Part shown: positions 20,218 to 34,383 of the stretch, piece by piece
How the letters are laid out: every line of letters starts with the position of its first letter
Position numbering within the stretch: the first letter of the stretch is position 1
From: CAWJPY01 sp963844865
GTDB lineage: Bacteria > Acidobacteriota > Thermoanaerobaculia > Thermoanaerobaculales > Sulfomarinibacteraceae
DNA: 64,000 nt
Assembly (NCBI GenBank): GCA_963844865.1
Contig: CAWJPY010000006.1
Coordinates: 558,001 to 622,000 of the forward strand
Reading direction: 5' to 3'
Translations under genes and position numbers: made by a program
Notes under the pieces: model-generated
The model's database searches: none
What the model saw: the letters and a program-made list of their open reading frames with translations, nothing else
What the model was told of the DNA's origin: nothing

Positions 20218-21521
20218 GGCATCACCTCCTTGCCCCGCAGCACGGGCATATTGCGCAGGAACGTCCCGATGACCCAGACCGCGAAGGCCCCGATCACGGC
20301 GAAGAAGGCCCACACACCGATGGCGTCGAAGACCGCGGTCACGCTCCTGGAGAGGGCGATCACCTCCAGGTCGGCGAGCTTGCCGGGAAGGGCGAACAGC
20401 CGGTTCACGAACCCGGCCAGCACCGCCAGGGCGTAGAACCCGCGAATGGTGATGCCCGGCACCACCTTGGTCACCAGTGCCCCCACCTGGACCCCGACCA
20501 GGGAGCCGATGAGCATGCCCATGGCCAGCGTGTAGAAGATGAACCCGTAGATGGCGTACTGGCTGATGGCGGCGTAACCCGCCGTGAACACGATCTGGAA
20601 GATGTCGGTCCCCACGGTGGTCATGGAGGATACGCCGAGGGTGTAGACGAAGATCGGGAAGGTCAGGAAGCCGCCGCCGACCCCCATGATGGCTGCGGCC
20701 AGGCCGACCACGAAGCCGCTGGCGATGAGGAACCAGGCCGAGATGCGGCGTCCCCCGGGGACCAGGTTGGCGTCGAAGGTGATCATGGGCGGCACCTTGA
20801 TGGCCTGTAGGGCGCGGGGCAGGGAGCCCAGGTCGGCCCCCTCGGTGCGGGCGCCGGGCGCGGTGGTCGGCGCGATGCCACGGGAAATGCGACGGGACCG
20901 CAGGTAGTCATGGAGCGCATAGCTGCCGAGCCCGCCCAGGATGAGGGCGTAGATGATGGTGATGAACGCGTCGGAGAGCACGGGGTTGATCTCGTACAGA
21001 TGGCGGTTGATCATGCCGCCGACGGTGGCGCCACCCACCGAGCCGATGAGGAAGCTCACCGCCAGGGGCACCGAGACGTTGCCCAGCTTGCGGTGGATGA
21101 CGCTCCCCATGATGGCCTTGGCGAAGATGTGGAAGAGATCGGTTCCCACCGCCAGGATGCCCTTCACACCTGCCGACATGAGGGCGGGCGTGATGATGAA
21201 GCCGCCGCCGGCGCCGATGCAGCCGGTGATGAGCCCGGCGCAGAGACCGATGAGGATCGAGGCGGCGAAGATGCCGTTGCTGTAGAAGGCGGGGCTGTAG
21301 GCCTCTTTGCCGCCGATGAAGTGGGGCAGCGACTCGGCGAGCCCTCCCCCGGCCCCCGCCTGGGCGGCCACCTGGGGACCCCAGAGCAGGATGGGCAGGA
21401 TGAGCGCGACGAGCAGGCAGATCCTCCTCGGGTCGCCCAGGATCCGGCGCGACACCTCGAGCTCCCAGGCCGCGTGTGCTCGCGCGGCTGCGGACATGAC
21501 GTCGGTCAGCTGTCGGAACAC
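20214..21521 (-). CDS. TauE/SafE family anion exporter
   Basis: 435 aa with about nine hydrophobic segments. The two repeats of the family are visible: LITGCIGAGGGFIITPALMS and LAAAIMGVGGGFLTFPIFVY. TauE/SafE proteins export sulfite, sulfoacetate and other organosulfur or organic anions. A larger soluble loop (residues ~230-260) separates the halves. The preferred start is GTG at 21521, 6 nt after GGAGGAGG; an in-frame GTG at 21527 is closer to that site. It is cotranscribed with three receiver-only regulators and a Cache kinase, which suggests the exported or sensed compound is a small anion. Confidence 0.85.
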   Translation of the reverse strand: MFRQLTDVMSAAARAHAAWELEVSRRILGDPRRICLLVALILPILLWGPQVAAQAGAGGGLAESLPHFIGGKEAYSPAFYSNGIFAASILIGLCAGLITGCIGAGGGFIITPALMSAGVKGILAVGTDLFHIFAKAIMGSVIHRKLGNVSVPLAVSFLIGSVGGATVGGMINRHLYEINPVLSDAFITIIYALILGGLGSYALHDYLRSRRISRGIAPTTAPGARTEGADLGSLPRALQAIKVPPMITFDANLVPGGRRISAWFLIASGFVVGLAAAIMGVGGGFLTFPIFVYTLGVSSMTTVGTDIFQIVFTAGYAAISQYAIYGFIFYTLAMGMLIGSLVGVQVGALVTKVVPGITIRGFYALAVLAGFVNRLFALPGKLADLEVIALSRSVTAVFDAIGVWAFFAVIGAFAVWVIGTFLRNMPVLRGKEVMP

Positions 21522-21615
21522 GGTCACCTCCTCCTCCGTGATGTGCGTCCGGCGCCCCCGGCACGGGGCTCGTGCCCGGGACCGGCTCTCCGGTTCACGC
21601 GGTCCGTTTCGCGGC

Positions 21616-22002
21616 TCACTGGTTGCCCTCTCCGAACGCCGTCCGGATGCACCTCACCAGCTCCTCCAGCTCGATGGGTTTCGTGAGGTAGTCGGACGCG
21701 CCCTGCGCCAGCCCGTCCCTGGCGGCCCTCTCGGAGCCGTGGCCGGTGAGCATGATGACCTTCAGCTCGGGCAGGATCTGCCTGAGGATGCGCAGCAGCT
21801 CGATGCCGTCCATCCCCTCCATCTTCAGATCGAGGACCGCCACGTCCGCATCGTGGTGGCGAAGGAGGCGGATCGCCTCCGCTCCGGAGCGCGCCGTCAG
21901 GACCTCGAAGCCGCGCCGCGCCAGGCGCTTGCTGAGCACCTCCAGGTAGCCGACCTCGTCGTCCACCAGCAGCAGTCGGATCTTCGGGGTGGCGGCATCC
22001 AT
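21616..22002 (-). CDS. receiver-only response regulator 2
   Basis: 128 aa. A single receiver with intact residues: LLLVDDE, VAVLDLKMEGMDG, MLTGHG, YLTKPIE. No output domain and a short tail. It lies 3 bp after the next receiver gene and upstream of TauE/SafE. Together with the regulators at 18849 and 22006 it gives three Asp-receivers for one histidine kinase, which fits a branched phosphorelay or phosphate sink. Confidence 0.9.
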   Translation of the reverse strand: MDAATPKIRLLLVDDEVGYLEVLSKRLARRGFEVLTARSGAEAIRLLRHHDADVAVLDLKMEGMDGIELLRILRQILPELKVIMLTGHGSERAARDGLAQGASDYLTKPIELEELVRCIRTAFGEGNQ

Positions 22003-22005
22003 GGC

Positions 22006-22442
22006 TCAGTCGCCTCGGCGGAGGGCGATGAGGGTGGCGCGGGCTTCCAGGATCTTGGTCTCGTGGGCCCGCTTCGTGCTCGCCGCATGGTCCAGCTTGG
22101 TGATCAGGACGTCCATGTCGCAGGGCTTCATGAGGTAGTCGAAGGCCCCCCACTTCATGCCCTCGATGGCGGATTCCACCGTGGCGTGGCCGGTGAGCAT
22201 CACCACCTCCACCAGGGGGTGGCGCTCCCGGATGGCGCGCAGGGTGGCGATGCCGTCCATGCCCGGCATCTTCACGTCCAGGATGACCACGTCCACGGCG
22301 GTGGCTCCCCCTTCGTCCAGGATGGAGAGGGCCGCGGGGCCGCTGGTGGCGGTCTTGACCCGCAGACCCCGCTTGCGCAGCCTGCGGGCGAGGGCATCGA
22401 CGAAGGCCTCCTCGTCGTCCACGAGCAGCACGGATGGTTCGA

Positions 22443-22446
<4 letters not shown>
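22006..22446 (-). CDS. receiver-only response regulator 3
   Basis: 146 aa. Intact receiver (VLLVDDE, VVILDVKMPGMDG, MLTGHAT, YLMKPCD) with a C-terminal helical tail TKRAHETKILEARATLIAL. The tail resembles that of regulator 1 (K-K/R, E-x-KI pattern). The ATGA overlap with the histidine kinase stop marks it as the direct cognate of that kinase. No DNA-binding domain. Confidence 0.9.
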
Positions 22447-24224
<1,778 letters not shown>

Positions 24225-24361
24225 GGCCTGTTTTTGCTGCGGCCCTTGTGGCCGCTTCGAAGTGGTTCATATACAGCAGTTAATTGACGTGGTGTACGAA
24301 GTGGAGCAAATCTCTTGCCGAGGGCTCGCGTCAAGTTTCTTGCCGCCGCCGACCGTTCTCT

Positions 24362-24955
24362 TTACAGCGCCGGGTCCTCCGGCAGAACGGTGACGTGGCC
24401 CGAGGCGAGGCCGTACACGGCGCCCACGACGCGGAGCTCGCCCGCCGCCACCTTCGCGCTCAGGCTGGGCGACGACGACTGGAAGAGGGCCACCTGGCGG
24501 CGGACGTTGGCGTACACCCGCTCTCGCACGGGATCGGCCACGGTGGGCTCGACTTCGGCGAAGCTCTCGGCGACGCGGTTCGCGAGCTCGCGGACGGCGC
24601 CGTCATGGACCTCGGGCCCGGCCATGGCCGCCTGCACGGCCCCGCAGCCCTCGTGACCGAGGACCACCAGCAGGCGGCAGCCGAGCTCGGCTACGGCCAG
24701 CTCGACGCTGCCGAGGACGGCCGGCATGGCCAGGTTGCCGGCCACCCGGACCACGAACAGCTCGCCGAGGCCGACATCGAAGAGGAGCTCGGGAGGCACC
24801 CGGGAGTCGGCGCAGCTCACCACCATGGCCCACGGCTCCTGGCCCGCGACCAGCGAGCGGCGGTGTTCTGGGTCCCGGTTCGGTCCCTCAGCGGCGCCGG
24901 CAGCGAAGCGAGCATTGCCGTCGATGAGTCGTTCGAGCGCCTGGTCGGGATGCAC
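24362..24955 (-). CDS. beta-class carbonic anhydrase
   Basis: 197 aa. Interconverts CO2 and bicarbonate. Zinc ligands and active site are visible: VVSCADSRVPPELLFD (Cys, Asp/Arg dyad) and VVLGHEGCGAVQAAM (His, Cys); RVAGNLA also matches the family. The GTG start is preceded by GGGGGAGG. It lies 16 bp after the SLC13 permease in the same operon, so bicarbonate supply or local pH may be tied to anion transport. Confidence 0.92.
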   Translation of the reverse strand: MHPDQALERLIDGNARFAAGAAEGPNRDPEHRRSLVAGQEPWAMVVSCADSRVPPELLFDVGLGELFVVRVAGNLAMPAVLGSVELAVAELGCRLLVVLGHEGCGAVQAAMAGPEVHDGAVRELANRVAESFAEVEPTVADPVRERVYANVRRQVALFQSSSPSLSAKVAAGELRVVGAVYGLASGHVTVLPEDPAL

Positions 24956-24971
24956 TGCAACCTCCCCCGGA

Positions 24972-26564
24972 TCAGCGGGCGGCCGGCGTGAGGACGTTCA
25001 TGCCCATCAGGGGCCACACGACGAGCACGAACACCGCCATGACCGCCATCAGGAGCAGGCTGGCCGGGATGCCGGCCTTGAAGAACTCTCCCGAGGTGAA
25101 CTGCTTGCTCTCGTACGCGATGGCGTTGGGAGCGGCGCCCACCAGGAAGAGGAAGGGCATGCCGGCGGCGGCCAGCGCTCCGAACAGGATGACCTCGGCG
25201 CCCACGCCCAGATAGGGTGCGATCTTGAGGGCCACCGGCAGGCAGATGGCGATGGCGGCCACGTTCATGATCAGGTTGGTCATGATGAGGACGAAGAAGA
25301 CCACGCCGAGGATGAAGATGATCGCCGGGGCGTCCTGCAGCGCGGACACGGCATGAATCGCCATCCAGTCCGCGGCGCCGGTGTCCACGAGGCAGTAGCC
25401 GAGGCTCATGGCGCCCCCGAAGAGCAGGATGATGTTCCAGGGGATGTCCTCGAGATCGTTGATGTCGAGGATCTTGAGGACGAAGAAGAGGACGGTGGAG
25501 ACGAGGATGATGGCGCTCTTGTCGAGGGGCCTCAGGGCGGGGATGAAGGAGCGGAGGCTCATGGTCGCGACCGCGATGGCGACGATGATTGCTGCCTGCA
25601 GCTCCTTGCTCGAGAGGGGACCGAGGCGGGCGTAGAGCTCGGCGGCGCGCTGTCTCAAGCCCGGAATGACCTTCTTCTCGGGCCGGAAGAAGATCATGAA
25701 GAAGGCCCACAGCGCGAGCACCATGGTCCATCCCACGGGGGCCATGAACCAGCTCAGACCGAAGAAGGTGACCTCCTCGCCGGTGAGGTCCTTGAAGAAG
25801 CCGATGGCCACCGCGCCGCGGGCCGCGCCGAGGAGGGTGATGATGCTCCCGGCCCCGGCCACGTACGCCATGCCCATGAACAGGCCCTTGCCGAAGCGGG
25901 TGGGAGCGTCGCTCTCCTCGTAGAGGCGGTAGATCACGACCAGCAAGGGGTAGATGGTGGCGGCCACGGCGGTGTGCGCCATGATCAGGGTGAGGGCGGC
26001 CGTCATCAGGAAGCAGCCGAGGTAGATGCGGCTCGTCCGCTCGCCGACCAGGACCAGCATCTTGTAGGCCAGGCGGCGGGTGAGGCCGGTCTTGGTGAAG
26101 ACCATGCCGATCACGATGGAGCCCAGGATGAACCACACCGAGGGGTGCATGAAGTCCTTGAAGGCCAGCTCCGCTCCCTTGATGGTGGCCGCCTCGCCGC
26201 CGGCCAGCAGGACGTCCGGTCGGATCAGGAAGAGGGCCTGCAGCACGCCGATGGTGATGCTGGTGACGCCGATGGGCACGACCTCGAAGACCCACCACAC
26301 CGCGGCGAGCAGGAAAAGGCCCAGGGCCGCCTTGCCGTGGGCGTCGAGGGCGAAGTGGGCGCCGGCGGGGTCGACGGCGTCGGGGAACGGCGGTGCCAGC
26401 AGGACGGTGAAGAAGAGCGCCACGCCGAGGAAGAGGTAGAAGAGGCGCGACCAGTCGATGGGCGTGCTCGGGCGGGGCCGCAGCGAAAATGACCGCCGGC
26501 GCACGGAGGGCGCCGTCGCCTCGGTGGCCCGGGTGGTGTCGGCTGCGCTCCTGGTCTCGGCCAT
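24972..26564 (-). CDS. SLC13/DASS family sodium-anion symporter
   Basis: 530 aa, about 11-13 membrane spans. Family signatures include AHTAVAATIYPLLVVIY, GSIITLLGAARGAVAIGFFK, NIILLFGGAMSLGYCLVDTG and TNLIMNVAAIAICLPVALKI. The family imports dicarboxylates, citrate, sulfate or related anions with sodium. The ATG at 26564 follows GGGAG; upstream coding in this frame is a shadow of the CBS gene. Neighbours are carbonic anhydrase, TauE/SafE and the kinase/receiver set. The substrate cannot be decided from sequence. Confidence 0.9.
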   Translation of the reverse strand: MAETRSAADTTRATEATAPSVRRRSFSLRPRPSTPIDWSRLFYLFLGVALFFTVLLAPPFPDAVDPAGAHFALDAHGKAALGLFLLAAVWWVFEVVPIGVTSITIGVLQALFLIRPDVLLAGGEAATIKGAELAFKDFMHPSVWFILGSIVIGMVFTKTGLTRRLAYKMLVLVGERTSRIYLGCFLMTAALTLIMAHTAVAATIYPLLVVIYRLYEESDAPTRFGKGLFMGMAYVAGAGSIITLLGAARGAVAIGFFKDLTGEEVTFFGLSWFMAPVGWTMVLALWAFFMIFFRPEKKVIPGLRQRAAELYARLGPLSSKELQAAIIVAIAVATMSLRSFIPALRPLDKSAIILVSTVLFFVLKILDINDLEDIPWNIILLFGGAMSLGYCLVDTGAADWMAIHAVSALQDAPAIIFILGVVFFVLIMTNLIMNVAAIAICLPVALKIAPYLGVGAEVILFGALAAAGMPFLFLVGAAPNAIAYESKQFTSGEFFKAGIPASLLLMAVMAVFVLVVWPLMGMNVLTPAAR

Positions 26565-26575
26565 CGCCGTCTCCC

Positions 26576-27961
26576 TCAGGACCTCGCCGCCCCGTGCTCC
26601 ATGACGTACTGGGCGACGATGTCGAAGATGTTGGTCATCAGCACCAGGCCCGCCACCCGTGGCCCCTCCAGCACGGGCACCAGGTCGACGTCGTGGCGGA
26701 GCATGGTCGAGATCACGGTGGACAGGGAGTCGTCGACCTGGACCGCGCCCCGGATCGGGGCCATGATCGAGGTGACCGGCTGGGTGGCGGCCTCCAGGGC
26801 GGCCGGGGAGAAGAGCGAGGTCCAACGGATGAGGAGATCGGTGGCCACCCTGCCGCCGAAGGGGACCAGCTTCCGGATCTCGGCCGCCGAGCGTTCCGCC
26901 GTGCGGAGCTGCGGAATCAGCCCGCGCAGGAGCTCACGCCGGCTGACTATGCCGAGCAGGCCGTCACCGTCCAGCACCAGGACATAGCGGGGCAGGGTGA
27001 TGTGGCCGTCCCCCAGCTTCACCGCTGAGGCGCTGAGGGCGACGATGGCGTCGCGGATGGTGCAGGACCGGTCGCAGTGCGGGTAGCTCGCCGGGGGCAG
27101 CATGACGTCGCGGGCCTTGGTGTCGAGGGAGCTGACGTCGAGGTCGAGGTCCAGGGTGGCGTCCACCGAGGTGACCTCACCGGCGGCGGTGACGACCTTC
27201 TTGACGCCACGGATGCGGCTCACGAAGTCGACGATGCCGACCCGCGCCCCTTCGAAGCCCTTGCCTCCGGCGAGCTCCACCACCCCGTCGTCGGCCTTCA
27301 CATCCACCAGGCCGGCGTCGAACGGCGAGTTGAAGTGCAGGGCGGCCTGGACCCGCCGCTGGAGCGCGAAGTTGGCGAACTGGAGCCCGCAGTCGGCGGG
27401 GAACGTCTTGCGCTGGAGGATGCCGGCGACGAGGTCGGCGGCGGTGTCCAGGCTCATGTGCTCGAGGTTGACCACCAGGTCGTACAGGTCGGGGTCGTCG
27501 AGGTCCCGGTTGAAGAGCTGCCGGCCCCAGGCGTTGCGCCGCTCATCGGCCCGCTCGAGGTAGCTCATGGCCTCCTCCCGGGACAGGGAGAGCTGAGCCA
27601 TGGCCGAGGCGATGCGTGCCTGAGGGGGCGCCACCAGACAGACCTTGAAGACGTTGCACAGGCCCGCCAGCAGGAATTGGCCGGCGAGGCCGCAGTAGAT
27701 GCCGTCGCCGCCCTCGAAGAGCCTGCCGAGGGCGGCCTGCATGGCCAGGACGTAGCGTTCCCGCTTCCTGGTGAAGCGTTCGAAGAAGTTGGCCGGCATG
27801 TCGAGGCCGCGGTGGAGATCGTCGTCCGAGACGCCGTAACGTGCCGCAGCCGCGCTGGCATCCTCCTGGCGCACCATGGGGAAGCCGAGCCGGCGGTGGA
27901 GCTCGGAGGCGAGCTGGACGGCGCCGCTCTGGCTGGCCTGGGAGATGGAGACAATGGGCAT
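26576..27961 (-). CDS. cytidylate kinase-like / CBS-pair protein
   Basis: 461 aa. Residues ~1-200 resemble the cytidylate kinase-like family, but the P-loop is degenerate: VSISQASQSGAVQLASEL lacks the usual GSGG/K run. Residues ~205-275 resemble a BON-type fold (GVVELAGGKGFEGARV, SRIRGVKKVVT). Residues ~285-461 are a CBS pair (ARDVMLPPAS at its start, VTSIMAPIRGAVQVDDSLST, then VDLVPVLEGPRVAGLV), which normally binds adenine nucleotides. It is probably a nucleotide-sensing regulator of the transporters rather than a CMP kinase. The ATG at 27961 has GGGGGGAG 6 nt upstream. First gene of the transport operon. Confidence 0.75.
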   Translation of the reverse strand: MPIVSISQASQSGAVQLASELHRRLGFPMVRQEDASAAAARYGVSDDDLHRGLDMPANFFERFTRKRERYVLAMQAALGRLFEGGDGIYCGLAGQFLLAGLCNVFKVCLVAPPQARIASAMAQLSLSREEAMSYLERADERRNAWGRQLFNRDLDDPDLYDLVVNLEHMSLDTAADLVAGILQRKTFPADCGLQFANFALQRRVQAALHFNSPFDAGLVDVKADDGVVELAGGKGFEGARVGIVDFVSRIRGVKKVVTAAGEVTSVDATLDLDLDVSSLDTKARDVMLPPASYPHCDRSCTIRDAIVALSASAVKLGDGHITLPRYVLVLDGDGLLGIVSRRELLRGLIPQLRTAERSAAEIRKLVPFGGRVATDLLIRWTSLFSPAALEAATQPVTSIMAPIRGAVQVDDSLSTVISTMLRHDVDLVPVLEGPRVAGLVLMTNIFDIVAQYVMEHGAARS

Positions 27962-28023
27962 CGGCCACTCCCCCCGCTGTGCGCCCACCGGGAGTTCGGT
28001 CCGGCGCCGCCCGCATTGATGGA

Positions 28024-28055
28024 CACTGCTCCCGATCGTACGGCCGGGAGCAGTG
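28024..28055 (-). promoter_or_regulatory. leader hairpin of the transport operon
   Basis: Perfect 11-bp inverted repeat (CACTGCTCCCG / CGGGAGCAGTG) with a 10-nt loop. It lies between the proposed promoter and the cytidylate-kinase-like start, with its near edge 63 bp upstream of that ATG. There is no T-tract, so an operator or RNA regulatory element is more likely than a terminator. Confidence 0.45.
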
Positions 28056-28066
28056 GCTGATGTCCT

Positions 28067-28095
28067 ACTCTACCTGTTTGTGAAATATTGCTCAA
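28067..28095 (-). promoter_or_regulatory. possible sigma-70 promoter for the transport operon
   Basis: On the minus strand TTGAGC (28095-28090), 17-bp spacer, TAGAGT (28072-28067). Four of six matches in each hexamer, in an AT-rich patch 106 bp upstream of the start at 27961. It is the only clear promoter candidate ahead of the 16-28 kb cluster. Confidence 0.4.
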
Positions 28096-28133
28096 GAGGG
28101 AAGGAATGATCCCCGACACCCCGGCCGGTCTCT

Positions 28134-29537
<1,404 letters not shown>

Positions 29538-29595
29538 GGAGCAAGCTTACCCCGATTCGGTTGCCCGTCGATCGTCGGGGGATCGAAGGGCCGCC

Positions 29596-30927
29596 TCAGT
29601 AGCGGTCCAGGTAGCGCTCCAGCTCCCAGCCGTGGATCTCCTTGATGTACTCGGCCCACTCCAGGCGCTTGTTGAACAGGAAGTGCTCGAAGATGTGGTC
29701 GCCGAGGGCTGCCCGCAGGACCGTGTCCTTCTCCATGTGCCCGAGGGCCTCCTCCAGGTTGGCGGGGAGCTGGACGATCTTGAGGCGGCGCTTCTCGCGC
29801 TGGCTCATGTCGAAGATGTTGCGATTCACGGGCTCGCCGCAGTCCAGGGAGCGCTCGATGCCGTCCAGCCCGGCCGCCAGCATCACCGTGAAGGCCAGGT
29901 AGGGGTTGCAGGAGGGGTCGGGCACTCGGACCTCGCAGCGGGTTCCCACACCCCTGCGGTCGGGAACCCTGATCAGGGGTGAGCGGTTCTTCTCCGACCA
30001 CGCGACGTTGATGGGTGCCTCGTAGCCGGGTACCAGGCGTTTGTAGGAGTTCACCAACGGGTTGGTCACCGCCACGAAGGCACGCGCGTGCTCCAGGAGG
30101 CCGGCGATGTAGGAGCGGCACACCGGCGACAGCTGCCACCGTTCACCGGGATCGAAGAAGGCGTTCTCGCCGGCCAGGGTGAACAACGACTGGTGGGTGT
30201 GCATCCCCGAGCCGTTGACCCCGGCGAGGGGCTTCGGCATGAAGGTGGCGTGGAGGCCGTGCATCAGGGCCACCTTCTTGACCACGAAGCGGAAGGTGAC
30301 GAGGGCGTCCGCCGTGATGACCGCGCTCTCGTACTTGAAGTCGATCTCGTGCTGGCCGGGGGCCACCTCGTGGTGCGCGGCCTCCACCTCGAAGCCCATG
30401 GCCTCCAGGACCAGGGTGATGTCCCGACGCGCCTCCTCGCCCATGTCGCGCGGGCTGAGATCGAAGTACCCGCCGGTGTCGTGGGTGCGCGGGGTGGGCT
30501 CCTGCTCCTGGTTGCGCTGGAAGAGGAAGAACTCGGCCTCGGGGCCGGCCATCATCCGGTACCCCATCCCGGCCGCCTTCTCCACCATCCTCTTCAGCGC
30601 GGTGCGCGGGCACCCCTCGAAGGGGCTGCCGTCAGGGCGGGCGATGTCGCAGATCAGCCTCCCGACCCGACCGTGCTCGCCGGCCCACGGGAACACCTGG
30701 AAGGTGTCCAGGTCGGGCACCAGCAGCATGTCCGACTCCTCGATGCGGGTGAAGCCCTCGATGGAGGACCCGTCGAACATGATCTGCCCGTCCAGGGCCT
30801 TCTCGAACTGGCTCGCCGGCACCTCGACGTTCTTGATGACGCCGTCGATGTCGGTGAACTGGAGGCGGAGAAAGTGGACGTTCTCCTCGGACGCGCGACC
30901 CAGAATATCCCTGACGCGTTGCGGCAC
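29596..30927 (-). CDS. glnA: glutamine synthetase, type I
   Basis: 443 aa. ATP-dependent synthesis of glutamine from glutamate and ammonia. Motifs in order: FDGSSIEGFTRIEESDMLL, GPEAEFFLF (metal Glu), NGSGMHTHQSLF (catalytic loop) and NRSPLIRVP. The adenylylation region near the C-terminus reads MSQREKRRLKIVQLPANLEE, with no Tyr at the usual site, so it looks like the non-adenylylated GSI-alpha form. The start is GTG at 30927 behind a perfect AAGGAGGTG; the longer open frame starts upstream of the promoter. It ends 58 bp before the sigma-54 activator gene begins. Confidence 0.94.
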   Translation of the reverse strand: MPQRVRDILGRASEENVHFLRLQFTDIDGVIKNVEVPASQFEKALDGQIMFDGSSIEGFTRIEESDMLLVPDLDTFQVFPWAGEHGRVGRLICDIARPDGSPFEGCPRTALKRMVEKAAGMGYRMMAGPEAEFFLFQRNQEQEPTPRTHDTGGYFDLSPRDMGEEARRDITLVLEAMGFEVEAAHHEVAPGQHEIDFKYESAVITADALVTFRFVVKKVALMHGLHATFMPKPLAGVNGSGMHTHQSLFTLAGENAFFDPGERWQLSPVCRSYIAGLLEHARAFVAVTNPLVNSYKRLVPGYEAPINVAWSEKNRSPLIRVPDRRGVGTRCEVRVPDPSCNPYLAFTVMLAAGLDGIERSLDCGEPVNRNIFDMSQREKRRLKIVQLPANLEEALGHMEKDTVLRAALGDHIFEHFLFNKRLEWAEYIKEIHGWELERYLDRY

Positions 30928-30956
30928 GTGACACCTCCTTATGCGTCGTCCTGCGG

Positions 30957-30985
30957 ATTCTCGTCCCACAAAATGCCATTGTCAA
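30957..30985 (-). promoter_or_regulatory. sigma-70 promoter of glnA
   Basis: Minus strand: TTGACA (30985-30980), a perfect -35, 17-bp spacer, GAGAAT (30962-30957), 29 bp upstream of the GTG start. It lies within an AT-rich patch (30960-31035) of this GC-rich chromosome. A plus-strand TTGACA at 31002-31007 may serve the divergent HD gene but lacks a good -10. Confidence 0.6.
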
Positions 30986-31127
30986 GGGGAAATATTGCAT
31001 TTTGACAACAAAATACAGGACACTTTGCACAAATGAAGGTGCGGGCTGAACTCTCGCGGCGATGTGGACGGGCCGAGGTGCGGCCCTTCGCGGGAAGCGG
31101 ATATACTGTCCCACCGCGGAGGCGACC

Positions 31128-31706
31128 ATGGCCGGACGACCGACCCGAGACGACGCGTGGCAGCTGCTGACCGAGCACACCGACAACCCCAGCCTGATCA
31201 AGCACGCCTTGGCGGTGGAAGCGGCCATGGGCGCCTATGCCCGACGTTTCGGCGAGGACGAGGAGGCGTGGGGGATCATCGGCCTGATCCATGACTTCGA
31301 CTACCAGCAGAACCCCACCGAGGCCACCCACCTGCACGTCGGGACCGCCATCCTGGCCGACCGCGGTTGGCCCCAGGAATGGATCCGAACCGTCGCTTCC
31401 CACGCCGACTACATGGGCGTGCCCCGCGACTCGCTGGCCGCCAAGGCCCTGTTCGCCGTGGACGAGCTCACCGGGTTCCTGACCGCCTGCGCCCTGGTCC
31501 GTCCGGACACCGCCATCGCCGAGGTCAAGGTGAAGTCGGTGAAGAAGAAGCTCAAGGACAAGGCGTTCGCGCGCGGGGTCAACAGGGACGACGTCCGGCG
31601 CGGCGCCGACGAGCTTGGGGTCGAGCTGGACGAGCACATCGCCTTCGTCCGGGACGCCATGGCCGGCATCGCCGACCAGCTCGGTCTGCCCCCCGCCGCC
31701 GCATAG
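31128..31706 (+). CDS. HD-domain phosphohydrolase
   Basis: 192 aa, the usual size for stand-alone HD hydrolases. Metal ligands: IKHALAVEAAM (first His), GLIHDFDYQQ (HD pair), ATHLHVG and ASHADYMG, and a late Asp in FAVDELTGF. The substrate is probably a nucleotide or other phosphate ester and cannot be named. The ATG at 31128 is chosen because GGAGG precedes it; the open frame upstream starts in the glnA promoter region. It is divergent from glnA. The 228 bp after it to serS hold only a small GC hairpin (GGTGCC/GGCACC) and no gene. Confidence 0.8.
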   Translation: MAGRPTRDDAWQLLTEHTDNPSLIKHALAVEAAMGAYARRFGEDEEAWGIIGLIHDFDYQQNPTEATHLHVGTAILADRGWPQEWIRTVASHADYMGVPRDSLAAKALFAVDELTGFLTACALVRPDTAIAEVKVKSVKKKLKDKAFARGVNRDDVRRGADELGVELDEHIAFVRDAMAGIADQLGLPPAAA

Positions 31707-31934
31707 GAGCCTGTTCGAGCATCGCGGTGCGATGAGCCCGCGACCGCATCCGGGGGCCGCGTCAGTCGTCAGCGTCCGCGATCGGCGACGGCGGCGGCGA
31801 TCAGGGACAAAAGCCGCGATCAGTGCCAGTGCCAGCAGAGCGGGTGCCGGGGCACCGGCTCTGAGTCGCGGCGTGAGTCGCCGGTGCCTGATCTTCGCTC
31901 CTGCGACTGGTTGCCGGACCTGTCCCGGCCGCCC

Positions 31935-33964
<2,030 letters not shown>

Positions 33965-34244
33965 GGGACGGGGGCATCTTAACCCGAACCGTTCGCGAGG
34001 TGTCAGCTGCGGCGTCTGTCCTCGCGGTGGTCGAGCTCTTCGCTGTCGGGGCGAGTCCGCTCCACTGGTACCGCTTCACCCAACCCCCGTCGGGCAGCTC
34101 GGTGGTGCCGATCCTGTTGAGCGCAAACCAGGGTGATCGCCACGATGCGGGTGGATCACAGGAGCCCAGGCGTCGGGTTCGGCGTCGTCGATGAGCCTGG
34201 GTTCGCAGGGGCCGCGGAGGGAGGGGTACGAAAACTGGTCAGTG

Positions 34245-34304
34245 ACAAAATGTCTTGACAGCTTCGGATGCGTTGCCAGCGCCCCTGGTGTCAAGACATC
34301 TTGT
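34245..34304. promoter_or_regulatory. paired inverted operator-like repeats (candidate enhancer site)
   Basis: ACAAAATGTCTTGACA (34245-34260) and its inverted copy TGTCAAGACATCTTGT (34289-34304) match at 15 of 16 positions. Each contains the small palindrome TGTC-NN-GACA. The centres are 44 bp apart and lie 80-140 bp upstream of the sigma-54-type promoter at 34384, the normal place for activator binding. Confidence 0.55.
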
Positions 34305-34383
34305 CGCCTTGCAACCCATCTGGTTTCACGCGATTGCATTTCAAACTACTGAAAATAAGCATGATATTGAACAGATCACGGTG

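Noticed and set aside
24257..24303. Two CGAAGTGG copies 39 bp apart upstream of the histidine kinase
   Set aside because: Only two 8-bp copies with non-phased spacing; expected by chance at this composition.
25000..26492. Long open frames opposite the SLC13, kinase, glyA and other genes
   Set aside because: They have low-complexity His/Asp/Gly/Arg-rich translations typical of antisense frames in GC-rich genes and no recognisable motifs.
31707..31934. Possible small gene between the HD gene and serS
   Set aside because: No ribosome-binding site plus start, no conserved protein; only a weak GC hairpin.
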